From CAVRRZ01 sp963723745 (GTDB lineage Bacteria > Actinomycetota > Actinomycetes > Mycobacteriales > Geodermatophilaceae): DNA of 64,000 nt. Shown here in pieces: positions 32,378 through 40,368 of the stretch. The notes beneath the pieces are model-generated. The model was not told the DNA's origin, ran no database searches, and saw only the letters and a list, made by a program, of their open reading frames with translations. Position numbers and translations under genes: made by a program. The DNA is taken from the NCBI GenBank assembly GCA_963723745.1, contig CAVRRZ010000005.1, forward strand, positions 372,001-436,000, written 5' to 3'. The number at the start of each line of letters is the position of its first letter. Positions within the stretch are counted from its first letter, which is position 1.

Positions 32378-34093
32378 GTGGCCGGACGAGGTGACGACCC
32401 GCACTCCGCGCGACCCGAATCGCCACTGTCGGGGATGCGCCTGACCGAGTTGATCGACGAGGTGCAGGAGCGGCTGAGCGCCGTCGCCCGCAGCCAGGAA
32501 CGCATCCAGCACCTCCTCGACGCCTTCCTCAGCGTCTCCACCGGCCTGGACCTCGACAGCACACTGCGCCGGATCGTCGAGTCGGCCGTCGAGCTCGTCG
32601 ACGCCCGCTACGGCGCCCTGGGGGTCCTCGGCGACCGTGGCGGCCTCGCGGCCTTCATCTACGTCGGCATCGACGAGGAGCTCGCCGCGCGCATGGGCCA
32701 CCTGCCCGAGGGCAAGGGCGTCCTGGGGCAGTTGATCACCGATCCGTACCCGCTGCGCATCCCCGACCTGGGCATGCACCCCGCATCGGTCGGGTTCCCG
32801 CCGCACCACCCCCAGATGCACAGCTTCCTCGGCGTGCCCGTGCTCGTCCGCGGCGTGGTGTTCGGCAACCTCTACATGACCGAGAAGCAGCACGGGGAGT
32901 TCACCGCCGAGGACGAGGCGGTGCTCACGGCGCTCGCCGGCGCCGCGGGCATCGCGATCGACAACGCCCGGATGTACGAGGAGGGCGAGGTCCGGCGACG
33001 GTGGCTGGCCGTCGTGTCCGACGTCCGTGCCGCCCTGCTCGACGCCCCGTCGTCCGACGCCGCGCTGGGTCTCATCACCGAGCGGGTGGCCGCGCTGATC
33101 GACGCCGAGGCGGCCTGGATCGTCACCGGCCCGGACCCCGTCGACGGCCGCTACGAGGTCACCGTCCAGTACGGCGAGGGTCTCGAGGACGCCGTCGGCA
33201 ACCGCATCGCGCCGGCCGACAGCGCAGTCATCTCCGGGGTGGAAGATGCCGACGGAGTGGTGTTCCTCGACCTCACCGGCCTCGACTACGCCGGCCCGCA
33301 CGGCACCACGGACTGGGGTCCGTGCCTGGCCTTCGCGCTGCAGGGCACGCACGCCAGCCGGGCGGTCGTCGCCGTGGTCCGCCGGGCCGGGCGGCCGCCG
33401 TTCGATCCGGCCGTGGCCCCGTTGGTCACCGCGTTCGCCGACCAGGCGGGCCTCGCGCTGGACATGGCCGCCCGCCAGCGGCTGGCCCGGCAGCTCGACG
33501 TCTACGAGGACCGCGACCGGATCGCCCGCGACCTCCACGACCACGTCATCCAGCGCGTCTTCGCCGCCGGCCTGGCCCTGCAGTCGGTCCTCCCCCGGCT
33601 CACCGACGCCGAGGCGCGCCGGCGCATCCAGGGGGTCGTCGTGCAGCTCGACGACACGGTCCGCGACATCCGGACGACGATCTTCGACCTGCACACGACG
33701 CAGGCCGGCGACGCCATCGACAGCCTGCGCCGCCGGGTGATGGACATCGTGAGCGCGACCTGCGGCGATCGGATCAAGGGGACCGTCCGCATGTCCGGGG
33801 CCGTCGACAGCCTGGTGACCGGGGCACTGGCCGCCGACGTCGAGGCCGTCGTCCGCGAGGCGGTGAGCAACGCCGTTCGCCACTCCGGGGCCGCGCACGT
33901 GACGCTGACGCTGGACGTCGCCGACGAGATCGTGGTCGACGTCCTCGACGACGGCCGGGGCATCGACCCCCGGGCAGCGCGCAGCGGCCTGAACAACATG
34001 GCCGATCGGGCCCGCGCCCGGGGCGGCGAGTGCTCGGTCGCACCGCTGCCCGAGGGCGGCACCCGGCTCGATTGGCGGGTGCCGCTGCGCTGA
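32378..34093 (+). CDS. DosS/DevS-like sensor histidine kinase
   Basis: A 571-residue kinase with two GAF domains (about residues 50-205 and 225-375) and a HisKA_3/HATPase core. The phospho-acceptor is His387 in RDLHDHVIQRVF, and NAVRHSGAAHVTL and DDGRGIDPRAARSGLNNM form the ATP lid. GAF-A carries GFPPHHPQMHSFLGVP; by alignment from memory, His144 matches the heme ligand of DosS. It would sense O2, NO or CO through heme and phosphorylate the adjacent DosR-like protein. GTG 32,378 was chosen for AGGGGG eight bases upstream. The regulator is convergent, 21 bases away. Confidence 0.92.
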   Translation: MAGRGDDPHSARPESPLSGMRLTELIDEVQERLSAVARSQERIQHLLDAFLSVSTGLDLDSTLRRIVESAVELVDARYGALGVLGDRGGLAAFIYVGIDEELAARMGHLPEGKGVLGQLITDPYPLRIPDLGMHPASVGFPPHHPQMHSFLGVPVLVRGVVFGNLYMTEKQHGEFTAEDEAVLTALAGAAGIAIDNARMYEEGEVRRRWLAVVSDVRAALLDAPSSDAALGLITERVAALIDAEAAWIVTGPDPVDGRYEVTVQYGEGLEDAVGNRIAPADSAVISGVEDADGVVFLDLTGLDYAGPHGTTDWGPCLAFALQGTHASRAVVAVVRRAGRPPFDPAVAPLVTAFADQAGLALDMAARQRLARQLDVYEDRDRIARDLHDHVIQRVFAAGLALQSVLPRLTDAEARRRIQGVVVQLDDTVRDIRTTIFDLHTTQAGDAIDSLRRRVMDIVSATCGDRIKGTVRMSGAVDSLVTGALAADVEAVVREAVSNAVRHSGAAHVTLTLDVADEIVVDVLDDGRGIDPRAARSGLNNMADRARARGGECSVAPLPEGGTRLDWRVPLR

Positions 34094-34114
34094 TCGTGCG
34101 GCCGGCCCGCGGGG

Positions 34115-34792
34115 TCAGCGCTGGCGCGGAGCGGTCGTTCCGCTGCGCAGCTCGGTGGCCAGGACGGCCGCCTGGGTACGCCGTTCGAGCCCGAGCTTGG
34201 CCAGCAGGTGCGAGACGTAGTTCTTCACCGTCTTCTCGGCGAGGAACATCCGCTCGCCGATCTGCCGGTTGGTCAGGCCCTCGCCGATCAGCTCGAGCAC
34301 GGTCCGCTCCTGCTCGGACAGCTTCGCCAGAGGCCCGGCGGGCTCGGCGTCGCGGCGCATCCGCTCCAGCACCGCCGTCGTCGCGGCCGGATCGAGCAGC
34401 GATCCGCCGGCGGCGACCGTGCGCACCGCGCTGACCAGGTCCTGGCCGAGGATCTGCTTGAGCAGGTAGCCCGAGGCGCCGGCCATGATCGCCTCGAACA
34501 GCGCCTCGTCGTCGCTGTAGCTGGTGAGCATGATGACCTTCAGCTCCGGCATGCGGGACCGCAGCTCGCGGCAGACGCTCACCCCGTCGCCGTCGGGCAG
34601 GCGGACGTCGAGGACCGCCACGTCGGGCCGCAGCGCCGGAACGCGGGCCAGCGCCTCGGCCGCGTTCTTGGCCTCACCGACGACGGTGATCCCCTCGTCG
34701 CTCTCCAGGACGTCGGCGACCCCGCGGCGGACGACCTCGTGGTCGTCGAGCAGGAACACCTGGATCTGCCGGCTCTCGTCGGTACTGCTCAC
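34115..34792 (-). CDS. DosR/DevR-like response regulator
   Basis: A 225-residue NarL-family regulator. The receiver has DD16-17, the phospho-acceptor Asp62 in VAVLDVRLPDGDG and Lys about 113 in SGYLLKQ. The C-terminal LuxR helix-turn-helix, NRQIGERMFLAEKTVKNYV followed by SHLLAKLGLERRTQAAV, is nearly that of mycobacterial DosR, so GGGAC-type sites are expected. It starts with GTG. The gene is convergent to its presumed kinase and divergent from a flavodoxin operon across a perfect GGGAC-N4-GTCCC site, which allows autoregulation. Confidence 0.93.
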   Translation of the reverse strand: MSSTDESRQIQVFLLDDHEVVRRGVADVLESDEGITVVGEAKNAAEALARVPALRPDVAVLDVRLPDGDGVSVCRELRSRMPELKVIMLTSYSDDEALFEAIMAGASGYLLKQILGQDLVSAVRTVAAGGSLLDPAATTAVLERMRRDAEPAGPLAKLSEQERTVLELIGEGLTNRQIGERMFLAEKTVKNYVSHLLAKLGLERRTQAAVLATELRSGTTAPRQR

Positions 34793-34874
34793 GTGCGCCC
34801 CTCTCCGCGTGCACCTTCCGTCGGGCGACGGGTGCCGAGGCCGAGGCTAGGTCCTCCGGACGCCGTCCTGCTCA

Positions 34875-34888
34875 GGGACGAAGGTCCC
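34875..34888. promoter_or_regulatory. perfect DosR-like palindrome between dosR-like and flavodoxin genes
   Basis: GGGACGAAGGTCCC, followed by GAA, fits the mycobacterial site TTSGGGAC-N4-GTCCCSAA closely. It lies 83 bases before the regulator start and 76 bases before the flavodoxin start. A further inverted repeat GGGTCC-TC-GGACCC lies at about 34,915-34,928. Confidence 0.7.
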
Positions 34889-34963
34889 GAATGACCGTCG
34901 GTCCCGACGTGACGGGTCCTCGGACCCTCGCCCGTCCGTCGGTCGTCCCAGCAGCCTGGGGAC

Positions 34964-35503
34964 ATGGCCGCCCGCACCCGAGTCCTCGTCGCCTACGCCA
35001 CCGCCGACGGCTCCACCGCCGGGGTGGCCGAGCACGTGGCGGAGGTGCTCCGGAGCGCCGGGCACGACGTCACCTGCACGGCTGCCGGTCCGGACGTCGA
35101 CCCCACCCGCTTCGACGCCGTCGTCGTCGGCAGCGCAGTCCACAACATGGCCTGGCTGCCCCCGGCGCTGGACCTGCTCGCGCGGGTGCCGTCCGGCCCG
35201 CCGCTGTGGTGCTTCAGCGTCGGGGGTCTGCACCCCCGTGGCCGGGTCACGACGCGCATGACGGAGGTGGAGGCACGTCGGATCGCGCAGGCCTTCCCGC
35301 CCGGCCTCGCTGCGCGCGACCACCGGATGTTCGGCGGCGTCGTGACGATGACCGGCGTGCCCCTGTGGGGCCGGCTGTTCTACCTGCTCACCGGGCAGGA
35401 AGCCGGGGACCACCGGGACTGGCCGGGGATCGCCCGCTGGGCCTCCGGCATCGCGGACGCGCTGACCGCCGTACCGTCCCGGCAGCCCGGGGAGCGACCG
35501 TGA
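34964..35503 (+). CDS. flavodoxin-domain protein
   Basis: A 179-residue flavodoxin-like protein. LVAYATADGSTAGVAEHVAE near residue 7 is the FMN phosphate loop, FDAVVVGSAVHNMAWLP near residue 48 the second loop, and LWCFSVGGLHPRGR near residue 83 the third. It belongs to the same broad Flavodoxin_5 group as the protein at 31,317 but the two are not close copies. It heads an operon with a membrane protein and an Acg protein, opposite the DosR-like gene, across the perfect DosR-like site. Electron partner unknown. Confidence 0.87.
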   Translation: MAARTRVLVAYATADGSTAGVAEHVAEVLRSAGHDVTCTAAGPDVDPTRFDAVVVGSAVHNMAWLPPALDLLARVPSGPPLWCFSVGGLHPRGRVTTRMTEVEARRIAQAFPPGLAARDHRMFGGVVTMTGVPLWGRLFYLLTGQEAGDHRDWPGIARWASGIADALTAVPSRQPGERP

Positions 35504-35913
35504 CGCGCCCGCTCGCGGTCGCCTGCGGGGCGATGTCGACCACCGCGGCGGCCGGTGTCGTCGGCCTCGTGGGCGGCGGCGTCGACCTCGGCCCGACCAT
35601 CCGCGCTCGGCTGCCCGCCCACAGCCAGGTACTGGGCGGCGTCGCGCTCGGCGCGACCGTGGCCGTCCCGATGGGGCTCGCAGCGGTGGCCGGCTGGCGG
35701 CGCTCGCCCCGCACCGGCGACCTGGCGGCGGTGGCGGGGGCCGCGCTGGCCGGCTGGATCGTCGGCCAGGTCCTGATCATCCGGACGTTCTTCTGGCTCC
35801 AGCCCGTCTGCTTCGGCTACGGCCTGGCGGTGCTGGCGGCCGGGCTCCGCGTGCGCCGCCGCGCGCCGCGCCGTCCCTTGCCCACCCCCCACCCCGAGGA
35901 GCAGCCGTGCTGA
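35500..35913 (+). CDS. small membrane protein of unknown function
   Basis: A 137-residue protein with four likely helices: AVACGAMSTTAAAGVVGLVG near the start, LGGVALGATVAVPMGLAAVA near residue 47, LAAVAGAALAGWIVGQVLII near residue 75 and LQPVCFGYGLAVLAAGL near residue 100. The tail is Arg/Pro-rich. I do not recognise a family. GTG 35,500 overlaps the flavodoxin stop (GTGA), and its last codons overlap the start of the Acg gene, so the three are coupled. The hypoxia context suggests a membrane partner of the flavin proteins, as inference. Confidence 0.75.
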   Translation: MTRPLAVACGAMSTTAAAGVVGLVGGGVDLGPTIRARLPAHSQVLGGVALGATVAVPMGLAAVAGWRRSPRTGDLAAVAGAALAGWIVGQVLIIRTFFWLQPVCFGYGLAVLAAGLRVRRRAPRRPLPTPHPEEQPC

Positions 35914-36908
35914 TCGACCGGATCGACCGGACGACCGTGACCGCCGCGATCGACCTGGCCAACCGCGCACCGTCGGTGCACAACTCCCAGCCGTGGCGCT
36001 GGCGGATCGGCCCCTCGTCGATCCACCTGTTCGCCGACCGCTCGCGTGCCCTGCCGGCCATCGACCCGGAGGGCCGCGACCTCTCGCTCAGCTGCGGCGC
36101 CGCGCTCCACCACCTGCAGGTGGCCCTGCTGGCGACCGGGCACGCGAGCACGGTGCACCGGCTGCCGGACCCGGCGCACCCGGAGCACCTGGCCGCGGTG
36201 GAGATCCGGCCGGCCGAGCCGACGCCGGACGACCTGGCTCTGGCCCGCGCCATCGAGCACCGGCACAGCGACCGGCGGGTGTTCTCCACCTGGCCGGTCC
36301 CGCCGGAGTTCCTGGCCGAGGCGGCCCGCGCGGCGGTCGACCACGACGCCCGGCTGCACGTCGTCCGCAGCACGCGGGAGCTGCGGACGGTGGGCTTCCT
36401 GGTGGAGCACGCCGCCGTCCAGCAGGCCCTGACGCCCGGCGTGGCCCAGGAGCTGGCGGCCTGGACCGGCCGTGCGCGGGGGTCCGAGGCCGGGGTGCCC
36501 GCCGACAACGTGCCGGAAGCCGCCCACGGCACGGTGCCGGTCCGGCACGTCGCCGAGGCCTCGCAGCGGGACAACGTGCTCGGCACCGGGGAGTCCGACG
36601 GCACGGTCGTCGTCCTGCTCGCCACCGCGGCCGACCGGCCGGTGGACCGCATGCGCGCCGGTGAGGCGCTCAGCGCCGTGCTGCTCACCGCCACCCGCAA
36701 CGGCCTGGCCACCGATCCGATCAGCCAGCCGCTCGAGGTGTCCGAGACCCGCGAGGAGCTCCGCCGCGTGTGCCTGGACGACCGCGCCGAGCCCCAGGTG
36801 CTGGTGCGGCTCGGCTGGGCGCCGGTCAGCGCCGAGCCCGTGCCGCGCACCGGGCGGCGGCCCGTCGCGGAGACGATCGACGCGTTCGACAGCCCCTGGG
36901 CCGGCTGA
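35907..36908 (+). CDS. Acg-type nitroreductase-fold protein (second of three)
   Basis: A 333-residue Acg/Rv2032-family protein. NRAPSVHNSQPWRWRIG is near residue 22 and the second repeat includes ATRNGLATDPISQPLEV near residue 265 and EPQVLVRLGWAPVS near residue 297. It starts GTG with GAGGAGC upstream and overlaps the preceding membrane-protein gene by seven bases. Together with the flavodoxin this makes a flavin-handling operon under the DosR-like site. It faces a third Acg gene 18 bases away. Confidence 0.88.
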   Translation: MLIDRIDRTTVTAAIDLANRAPSVHNSQPWRWRIGPSSIHLFADRSRALPAIDPEGRDLSLSCGAALHHLQVALLATGHASTVHRLPDPAHPEHLAAVEIRPAEPTPDDLALARAIEHRHSDRRVFSTWPVPPEFLAEAARAAVDHDARLHVVRSTRELRTVGFLVEHAAVQQALTPGVAQELAAWTGRARGSEAGVPADNVPEAAHGTVPVRHVAEASQRDNVLGTGESDGTVVVLLATAADRPVDRMRAGEALSAVLLTATRNGLATDPISQPLEVSETREELRRVCLDDRAEPQVLVRLGWAPVSAEPVPRTGRRPVAETIDAFDSPWAG

Positions 36909-36926
36909 GGGGCGGGCCCCGCACGG

Positions 36927-37979
36927 TCAGTCGGTGTGCAAGACCTCCTGCACCGGGCGCCGGCCGCTGGGCGTCCCGCGCGTGGCCGGGTGACCGAGCC
37001 GCAGCAGCATCTGCGGATGGCCGACCAGGGACAGCCGGGTGGTGAGCTGGCGACGGGTGGCCGGCCAGTCCAGCGCCTGGGTGAGCGGCGAGGCGACCAG
37101 GCCGGCGTCGGTGATGCGCAGGAGCAGCCGGCCCAGCGCGCGGCCGGCCTCCAGCCACGCCCGCCGGTCGTCGTTCATCGTCCCCAGGAGGAGGACGGCG
37201 GGGCGCTCGACCGGTGGCGGCGGAGCATCGGGATCCACCGGCACCGGAGCTGTCGACGTCCGGGAGCCGACGACGAAGTCGCGGATGAGCCAGTTCGACG
37301 GCCGGGTCGCGGGATCCTCGCTGGGCACGGCGCCGATGGGGACGCCGTCCGGGGCACCCGGGTCGGTGCGCAGCCACCGCTCCAGCTCGGCGCGGTAGGC
37401 GGGTTCGCCCTGCTCCAGTTCCTCGGCCCGGGAGATGAGGAAGACGGTGGCGACCTCCTCCTCGGACCGGTCGATCGGCTTCACCCAGACGCCGAAGGCG
37501 CCCGCCTCCCGCTGCAGCCGGTCGATCAGCTGCCCTGGCACCGCGCGTGCCTCGAACGGGGCGCGCTCGGTGTGCCGCTGTTCGATCGCCGCTGCCAGCG
37601 CGCTCTCGTCGTCCGTCGGCTCCCGCTCGCCGGTGACCCGGACCGTGGCCAGGTGGTCGGGATCGCCGGCGTCGGGCAACAGGTCGACGCCGGCCTCCCA
37701 GCCGGTGGCCCGCAGCGCCACCAGGGCGAACTCGACGGCGACGCCGCAGCTGATGACGCGCTGCCGCCCGGTGGGATCGAGCACCGGCAGCGCCCGCGAC
37801 GGGTCGGTGCGCAGCTGCAGCACGTCCCCGGACGCCGAGAAGCGCCAGGGCTGTGTGTTGTGGATCGACGGTGCCCGCGTCGCCGCGGACACCACCTGCT
37901 CCCAGTCGACTCGCTCCACGCCGGGCGCTCCCTCCGCCGAGATCGTCTCCTCGCCATCCTGACGGGTGCGCGCGCTCAC
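36927..37979 (-). CDS. Acg-type nitroreductase-fold protein (third of three)
   Basis: A 350-residue Acg/Rv2032-family protein. TRAPSIHNTQPWRFSASG is near residue 33, AAIEQRHTERAPFEARAVPG near residue 130 and VGHPQMLLRLGHPATRG near residue 320. GTG 37,979 is the start of the open frame; a later start at codon 21 is possible. It is convergent with the second Acg gene and divergent from the DUF1876 gene, sharing the 199-base region that holds a DosR-like palindrome. Flavin binding is inferred from the family. Confidence 0.88.
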   Translation of the reverse strand: MSARTRQDGEETISAEGAPGVERVDWEQVVSAATRAPSIHNTQPWRFSASGDVLQLRTDPSRALPVLDPTGRQRVISCGVAVEFALVALRATGWEAGVDLLPDAGDPDHLATVRVTGEREPTDDESALAAAIEQRHTERAPFEARAVPGQLIDRLQREAGAFGVWVKPIDRSEEEVATVFLISRAEELEQGEPAYRAELERWLRTDPGAPDGVPIGAVPSEDPATRPSNWLIRDFVVGSRTSTAPVPVDPDAPPPPVERPAVLLLGTMNDDRRAWLEAGRALGRLLLRITDAGLVASPLTQALDWPATRRQLTTRLSLVGHPQMLLRLGHPATRGTPSGRRPVQEVLHTD

Positions 37980-38086
37980 CGGTAATCCGCCCGCCCGCCG
38001 TCGACTCCCGTGACCCGCATCCGGACGTCGAGCGCGACGGCGCCGTGCTCACGGGACGAGCGTTCCCGTTCCGGCGCCGGCGGGAG

Positions 38087-38100
38087 GGGCCGATGGTCCC
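38087..38100. promoter_or_regulatory. DosR-like palindrome between Acg and DUF1876 genes
   Basis: GGGCCGATGGTCCC differs from GGGAC-N4-GTCCC at one position and is set in the wider inverted repeat GAGGGG...CCCCTC (38,085-38,104). It lies 78 bases before ATG 38,179 and 107 bases before the Acg start. A second imperfect dyad, ACGGGACGAGCGTTCCCGT, is at 38,051-38,069. Confidence 0.5.
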
Positions 38101-38178
38101 CTCGCCGAGCGCCTTCCGACCGCGGTCGGGAGCGGGGGGCGCCCGCCATGCTCGAGCGGTCCGGAGCGAGGAGGGGCC

Positions 38179-38448
38179 ATGGACGCGGTCGAGAGCTGGA
38201 CGGTGACGGTCGACATCGACGAGCACGACGGGCACACCCGCGCGGTCGCGAGGCTGCACACGAGGGACTCGGAGCGCCTGGTGGGGGTCGGCCTGGCCCG
38301 GCTGAACCCCGCCGACCGGGACGTGCCGGAGATCGGCGCCGAGATCGCGGTCGCCCGCGCGCTGTCGGAGCTGAGCTCACGCCTTCTGCGGACCGCCGCC
38401 GAGGACGTCGAGCAGGTCAGCGGCGAGCCGGCGCACCTGGTGCTGTGA
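38179..38448 (+). CDS. DUF1876 protein (Rv1738/Rv2632c-type)
   Basis: An 89-residue protein matching the short DUF1876 family: SWTVTVDIDEHDGHTRAVAR near residue 6, then LVGVGLARLNPADRDVPEIG and AEIAVARALSELSSRLL. Rv1738 is one of the most strongly DosR-induced genes of M. tuberculosis, and its fold resembles ribosome-hibernation factors, suggesting a role in stalling translation during dormancy. GAGGAGG precedes the ATG. The DosR-like palindrome 78 bases upstream supports the same control here. Confidence 0.9.
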   Translation: MDAVESWTVTVDIDEHDGHTRAVARLHTRDSERLVGVGLARLNPADRDVPEIGAEIAVARALSELSSRLLRTAAEDVEQVSGEPAHLVL

Positions 38449-38596
38449 CGACCCCGCCGCGGGGAGCAGGCACGCTGCCCGAGGCGGGATTGCGCGCCTC
38501 GGCGTCCGGCGTGACCTACGCCGCCTCGAAGGCCGCCGTCAGGCGCCGGCCGGGCAGCCTGGACGGCGCACCGGCTCGGCAGACAGGAGATCCCCG

Positions 38597-38818
38597 ATGC
38601 ACGCCTCGGTAGGAAACTGGCTGGTCACTCACGGACGCGCGGTCGATTCGCCCGTGCGCGAGGGCCTGGTCGTCGAGGTACCGCACGCCGACGGCAGTCC
38701 GCCCTACGTCGTCCACTGGCTGGACACCGACCGCATCAGCGTCGTGTACCCGGGTCCCGACACCCAGGTGATGTCGCACGCCCCGCACGAGCGGGCCGCC
38801 ACCGGAGGCCGGACATGA
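38597..38818 (+). CDS. DUF1918 protein
   Basis: A 73-residue DUF1918-type protein. The pattern ASVGNWLVTHGRAVDSPVRE, then GLVVEVPHADGSPPYVVHW and DRISVVYPGPDTQV is the small SH3-like barrel of the family; it is usually a stand-alone protein in actinobacteria, function unknown. GGAGATCCCCG precedes the ATG. It overlaps the next gene by ATGA. The 148 bases before it have no clear DosR-like site, so it may be read from the DUF1876 promoter. Confidence 0.88.
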   Translation: MHASVGNWLVTHGRAVDSPVREGLVVEVPHADGSPPYVVHWLDTDRISVVYPGPDTQVMSHAPHERAATGGRT

Positions 38819-39273
38819 CGACCAGGCAGATGGAGCTGACCGATCGGGCCGCCCAGCCGGCCGCGGTGGTGCAGGGTCACGTGTCCGTCGACGAGCTCCC
38901 GGCCTTCCTCGGCGGCGCCTTCGAGGAGGTGTTGCGTGTGCTCAGCGACGAGGGGCTGGCGGCGGCCGGGCCACCGTTCGGGCGGTACACGCCTCGAGCC
39001 GGCGGATTCGACGCCGAGGTGGGCTTCCCGGCCTCCGGCGCCGTGACCGGGACCGGGCGCGTGCGGGCCACGGAACTGCCCGGCGGCAGGACGGCGACCG
39101 CCCTGCACATCGGTGGCTACGAGACGATCGGCGAGACCTACGAGCAGCTGGCCGCCTGGACGGCGACGCGGGGATGCACACCGGTGGGTACGCCGTGGGA
39201 GTCCTACCTCGACGGCCCCGAGGTCGCCGAGCCGCGCACGCTGGTCCACCTGCCCTGCGAGGAGAAGATGTGA
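38815..39273 (+). CDS. GyrI-like small-molecule-binding protein
   Basis: A 152-residue stand-alone effector-binding domain of the GyrI/SOUL type. AAVVQGHVSVDELPAFLGGA near residue 16 and GGRTATALHIGGYETIGETY near residue 82, then GCTPVGTPWESYLDGP, are typical. Such domains bind hydrophobic or cationic ligands, as the C-terminal halves of BmrR/MerR regulators do, but there is no DNA-binding part here. It overlaps both neighbours (ATGA and ATGTGA), in the operon DUF1918-GyrI-PLDc_N. Confidence 0.85.
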   Translation: MTTRQMELTDRAAQPAAVVQGHVSVDELPAFLGGAFEEVLRVLSDEGLAAAGPPFGRYTPRAGGFDAEVGFPASGAVTGTGRVRATELPGGRTATALHIGGYETIGETYEQLAAWTATRGCTPVGTPWESYLDGPEVAEPRTLVHLPCEEKM

Positions 39274-39488
39274 CGACTCGCCGCCGATGGTCCGACCTCA
39301 CCCCCGCGCAGCAGACCGCTGTGCTGGTGCTGGGCTCGGTCCAGCTGTCCCTCGCCGCCACCGCGTGGAGCGATCTCGCCCGTCGACCCGCCGCCCGGGT
39401 GCGGGGACCGAAGCCGCTCTGGGCCCTGGTCATCGCGGTCAACTGGGTCGGCCCGCTGGCCTGGTTCCGGTGGGGCCGTCTCCGCTGA
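39270..39488 (+). CDS. small PLDc_N-type membrane protein
   Basis: A 72-residue protein with two helices: AVLVLGSVQLSLAATAWSDL near residue 16 and LWALVIAVNWVGPLAWFRWG near residue 48. The second, with N-W-x-G-P-x-x-W, matches the PLDc_N membrane domain that is also found alone in actinobacteria. GTG 39,270 overlaps the GyrI-like stop. Function unknown. It ends 11 bases before a convergent membrane-protein gene. Confidence 0.75.
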   Translation: MTTRRRWSDLTPAQQTAVLVLGSVQLSLAATAWSDLARRPAARVRGPKPLWALVIAVNWVGPLAWFRWGRLR

Positions 39489-39499
39489 CGGGGCCGACC

Positions 39500-40366
39500 T
39501 CAGGGGTTCCCGCGCCGATCGCGGACGAACTCGAGGCGGATGGACGCGTCCTCGGGCAGGGCGACCACCACCCCGTAGTCAGGCGTCCAGCCGTCGGAGA
39601 CGAGAAAGTACTGCCCGCCGGTGTGCTCGAGCAGCCGCAGGCCCACGTACCGGAACCGGTAGGCGCTCTCGTCGCCCCCCAGCCGCTCCTCGTCGGCGCC
39701 GGGCGCGTCGATGTGCAACTGCTGCAGGCTGTAGACGACGACCTGTGGGCGCGTCGGCAACTCGTCGACGAAGCCGTCTGCGAGCTGCACGCCCTCGACG
39801 GTGGCCAGGTTGTGCGCCGCGGTGAACAGGCCGATCGCGGCCAGCAGGGCGGCGCAGGCGCGGACGACGACCGCTCGCCCGGCCGGGAACTCCGCGTGGC
39901 CGGGCAACCCGGCCCGGAACACCAGGGCGTACAGGCACAGGAGAACGCCGGCCACGATCGACAGCGGCCACACGACAAACGCGGTCCTGGTCCACAGCCC
40001 CCGGGTCAACCAGACCAGGGCGGGCAGCACCACGACGCTGGCCAGGAGCAGCCGCAGGCTCCAGCGCAGTACGCGATCGGTCGGCCCGGCTGTTCGCAGC
40101 CGGCCGGTCAGGCCTCGGTCGAGGGCGACCCATGCCAGGCCGGCAAGGCCGACCACGACGAGCAGGACGAGGACGGGCCCCACGCTCCGGAGGAGGTAGT
40201 CACGCGTCGAGGCACCGAGCAGGCTCTCGTCGAAACCGAGCCGCCGGGACTGCACCTCGGCACGCCGCCACCCGAAGTAGACCAGCAGCGCGGTGAGAAC
40301 GGCGACGTTCGCCACGACACCGGCCATCTGCCGGAGGACCTCGCTCCGGTCGGAGTCCCCGGCCAC
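39500..40366 (-). CDS. multi-helix membrane protein of unknown function
   Basis: A 288-residue protein I do not recognise. About six helices lie in residues 10-180 (for example VVANVAVLTALLVYFGW, VGPVLVLLVVVGLAGLAWVA and AVVVRACAALLAAIGLFTAA), then a soluble C-terminal part of about 100 residues with LPTRPQVVVYSLQQLHIDAP and FRYVGLRLLEHTGGQYFLVS. GTG 40,366 lies two bases after the TAG of the lipoprotein gene upstream, so the two are coupled and may act together at the membrane. Confidence 0.7.
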   Translation of the reverse strand: MAGDSDRSEVLRQMAGVVANVAVLTALLVYFGWRRAEVQSRRLGFDESLLGASTRDYLLRSVGPVLVLLVVVGLAGLAWVALDRGLTGRLRTAGPTDRVLRWSLRLLLASVVVLPALVWLTRGLWTRTAFVVWPLSIVAGVLLCLYALVFRAGLPGHAEFPAGRAVVVRACAALLAAIGLFTAAHNLATVEGVQLADGFVDELPTRPQVVVYSLQQLHIDAPGADEERLGGDESAYRFRYVGLRLLEHTGGQYFLVSDGWTPDYGVVVALPEDASIRLEFVRDRRGNP

Positions 40367-40368
40367 CG

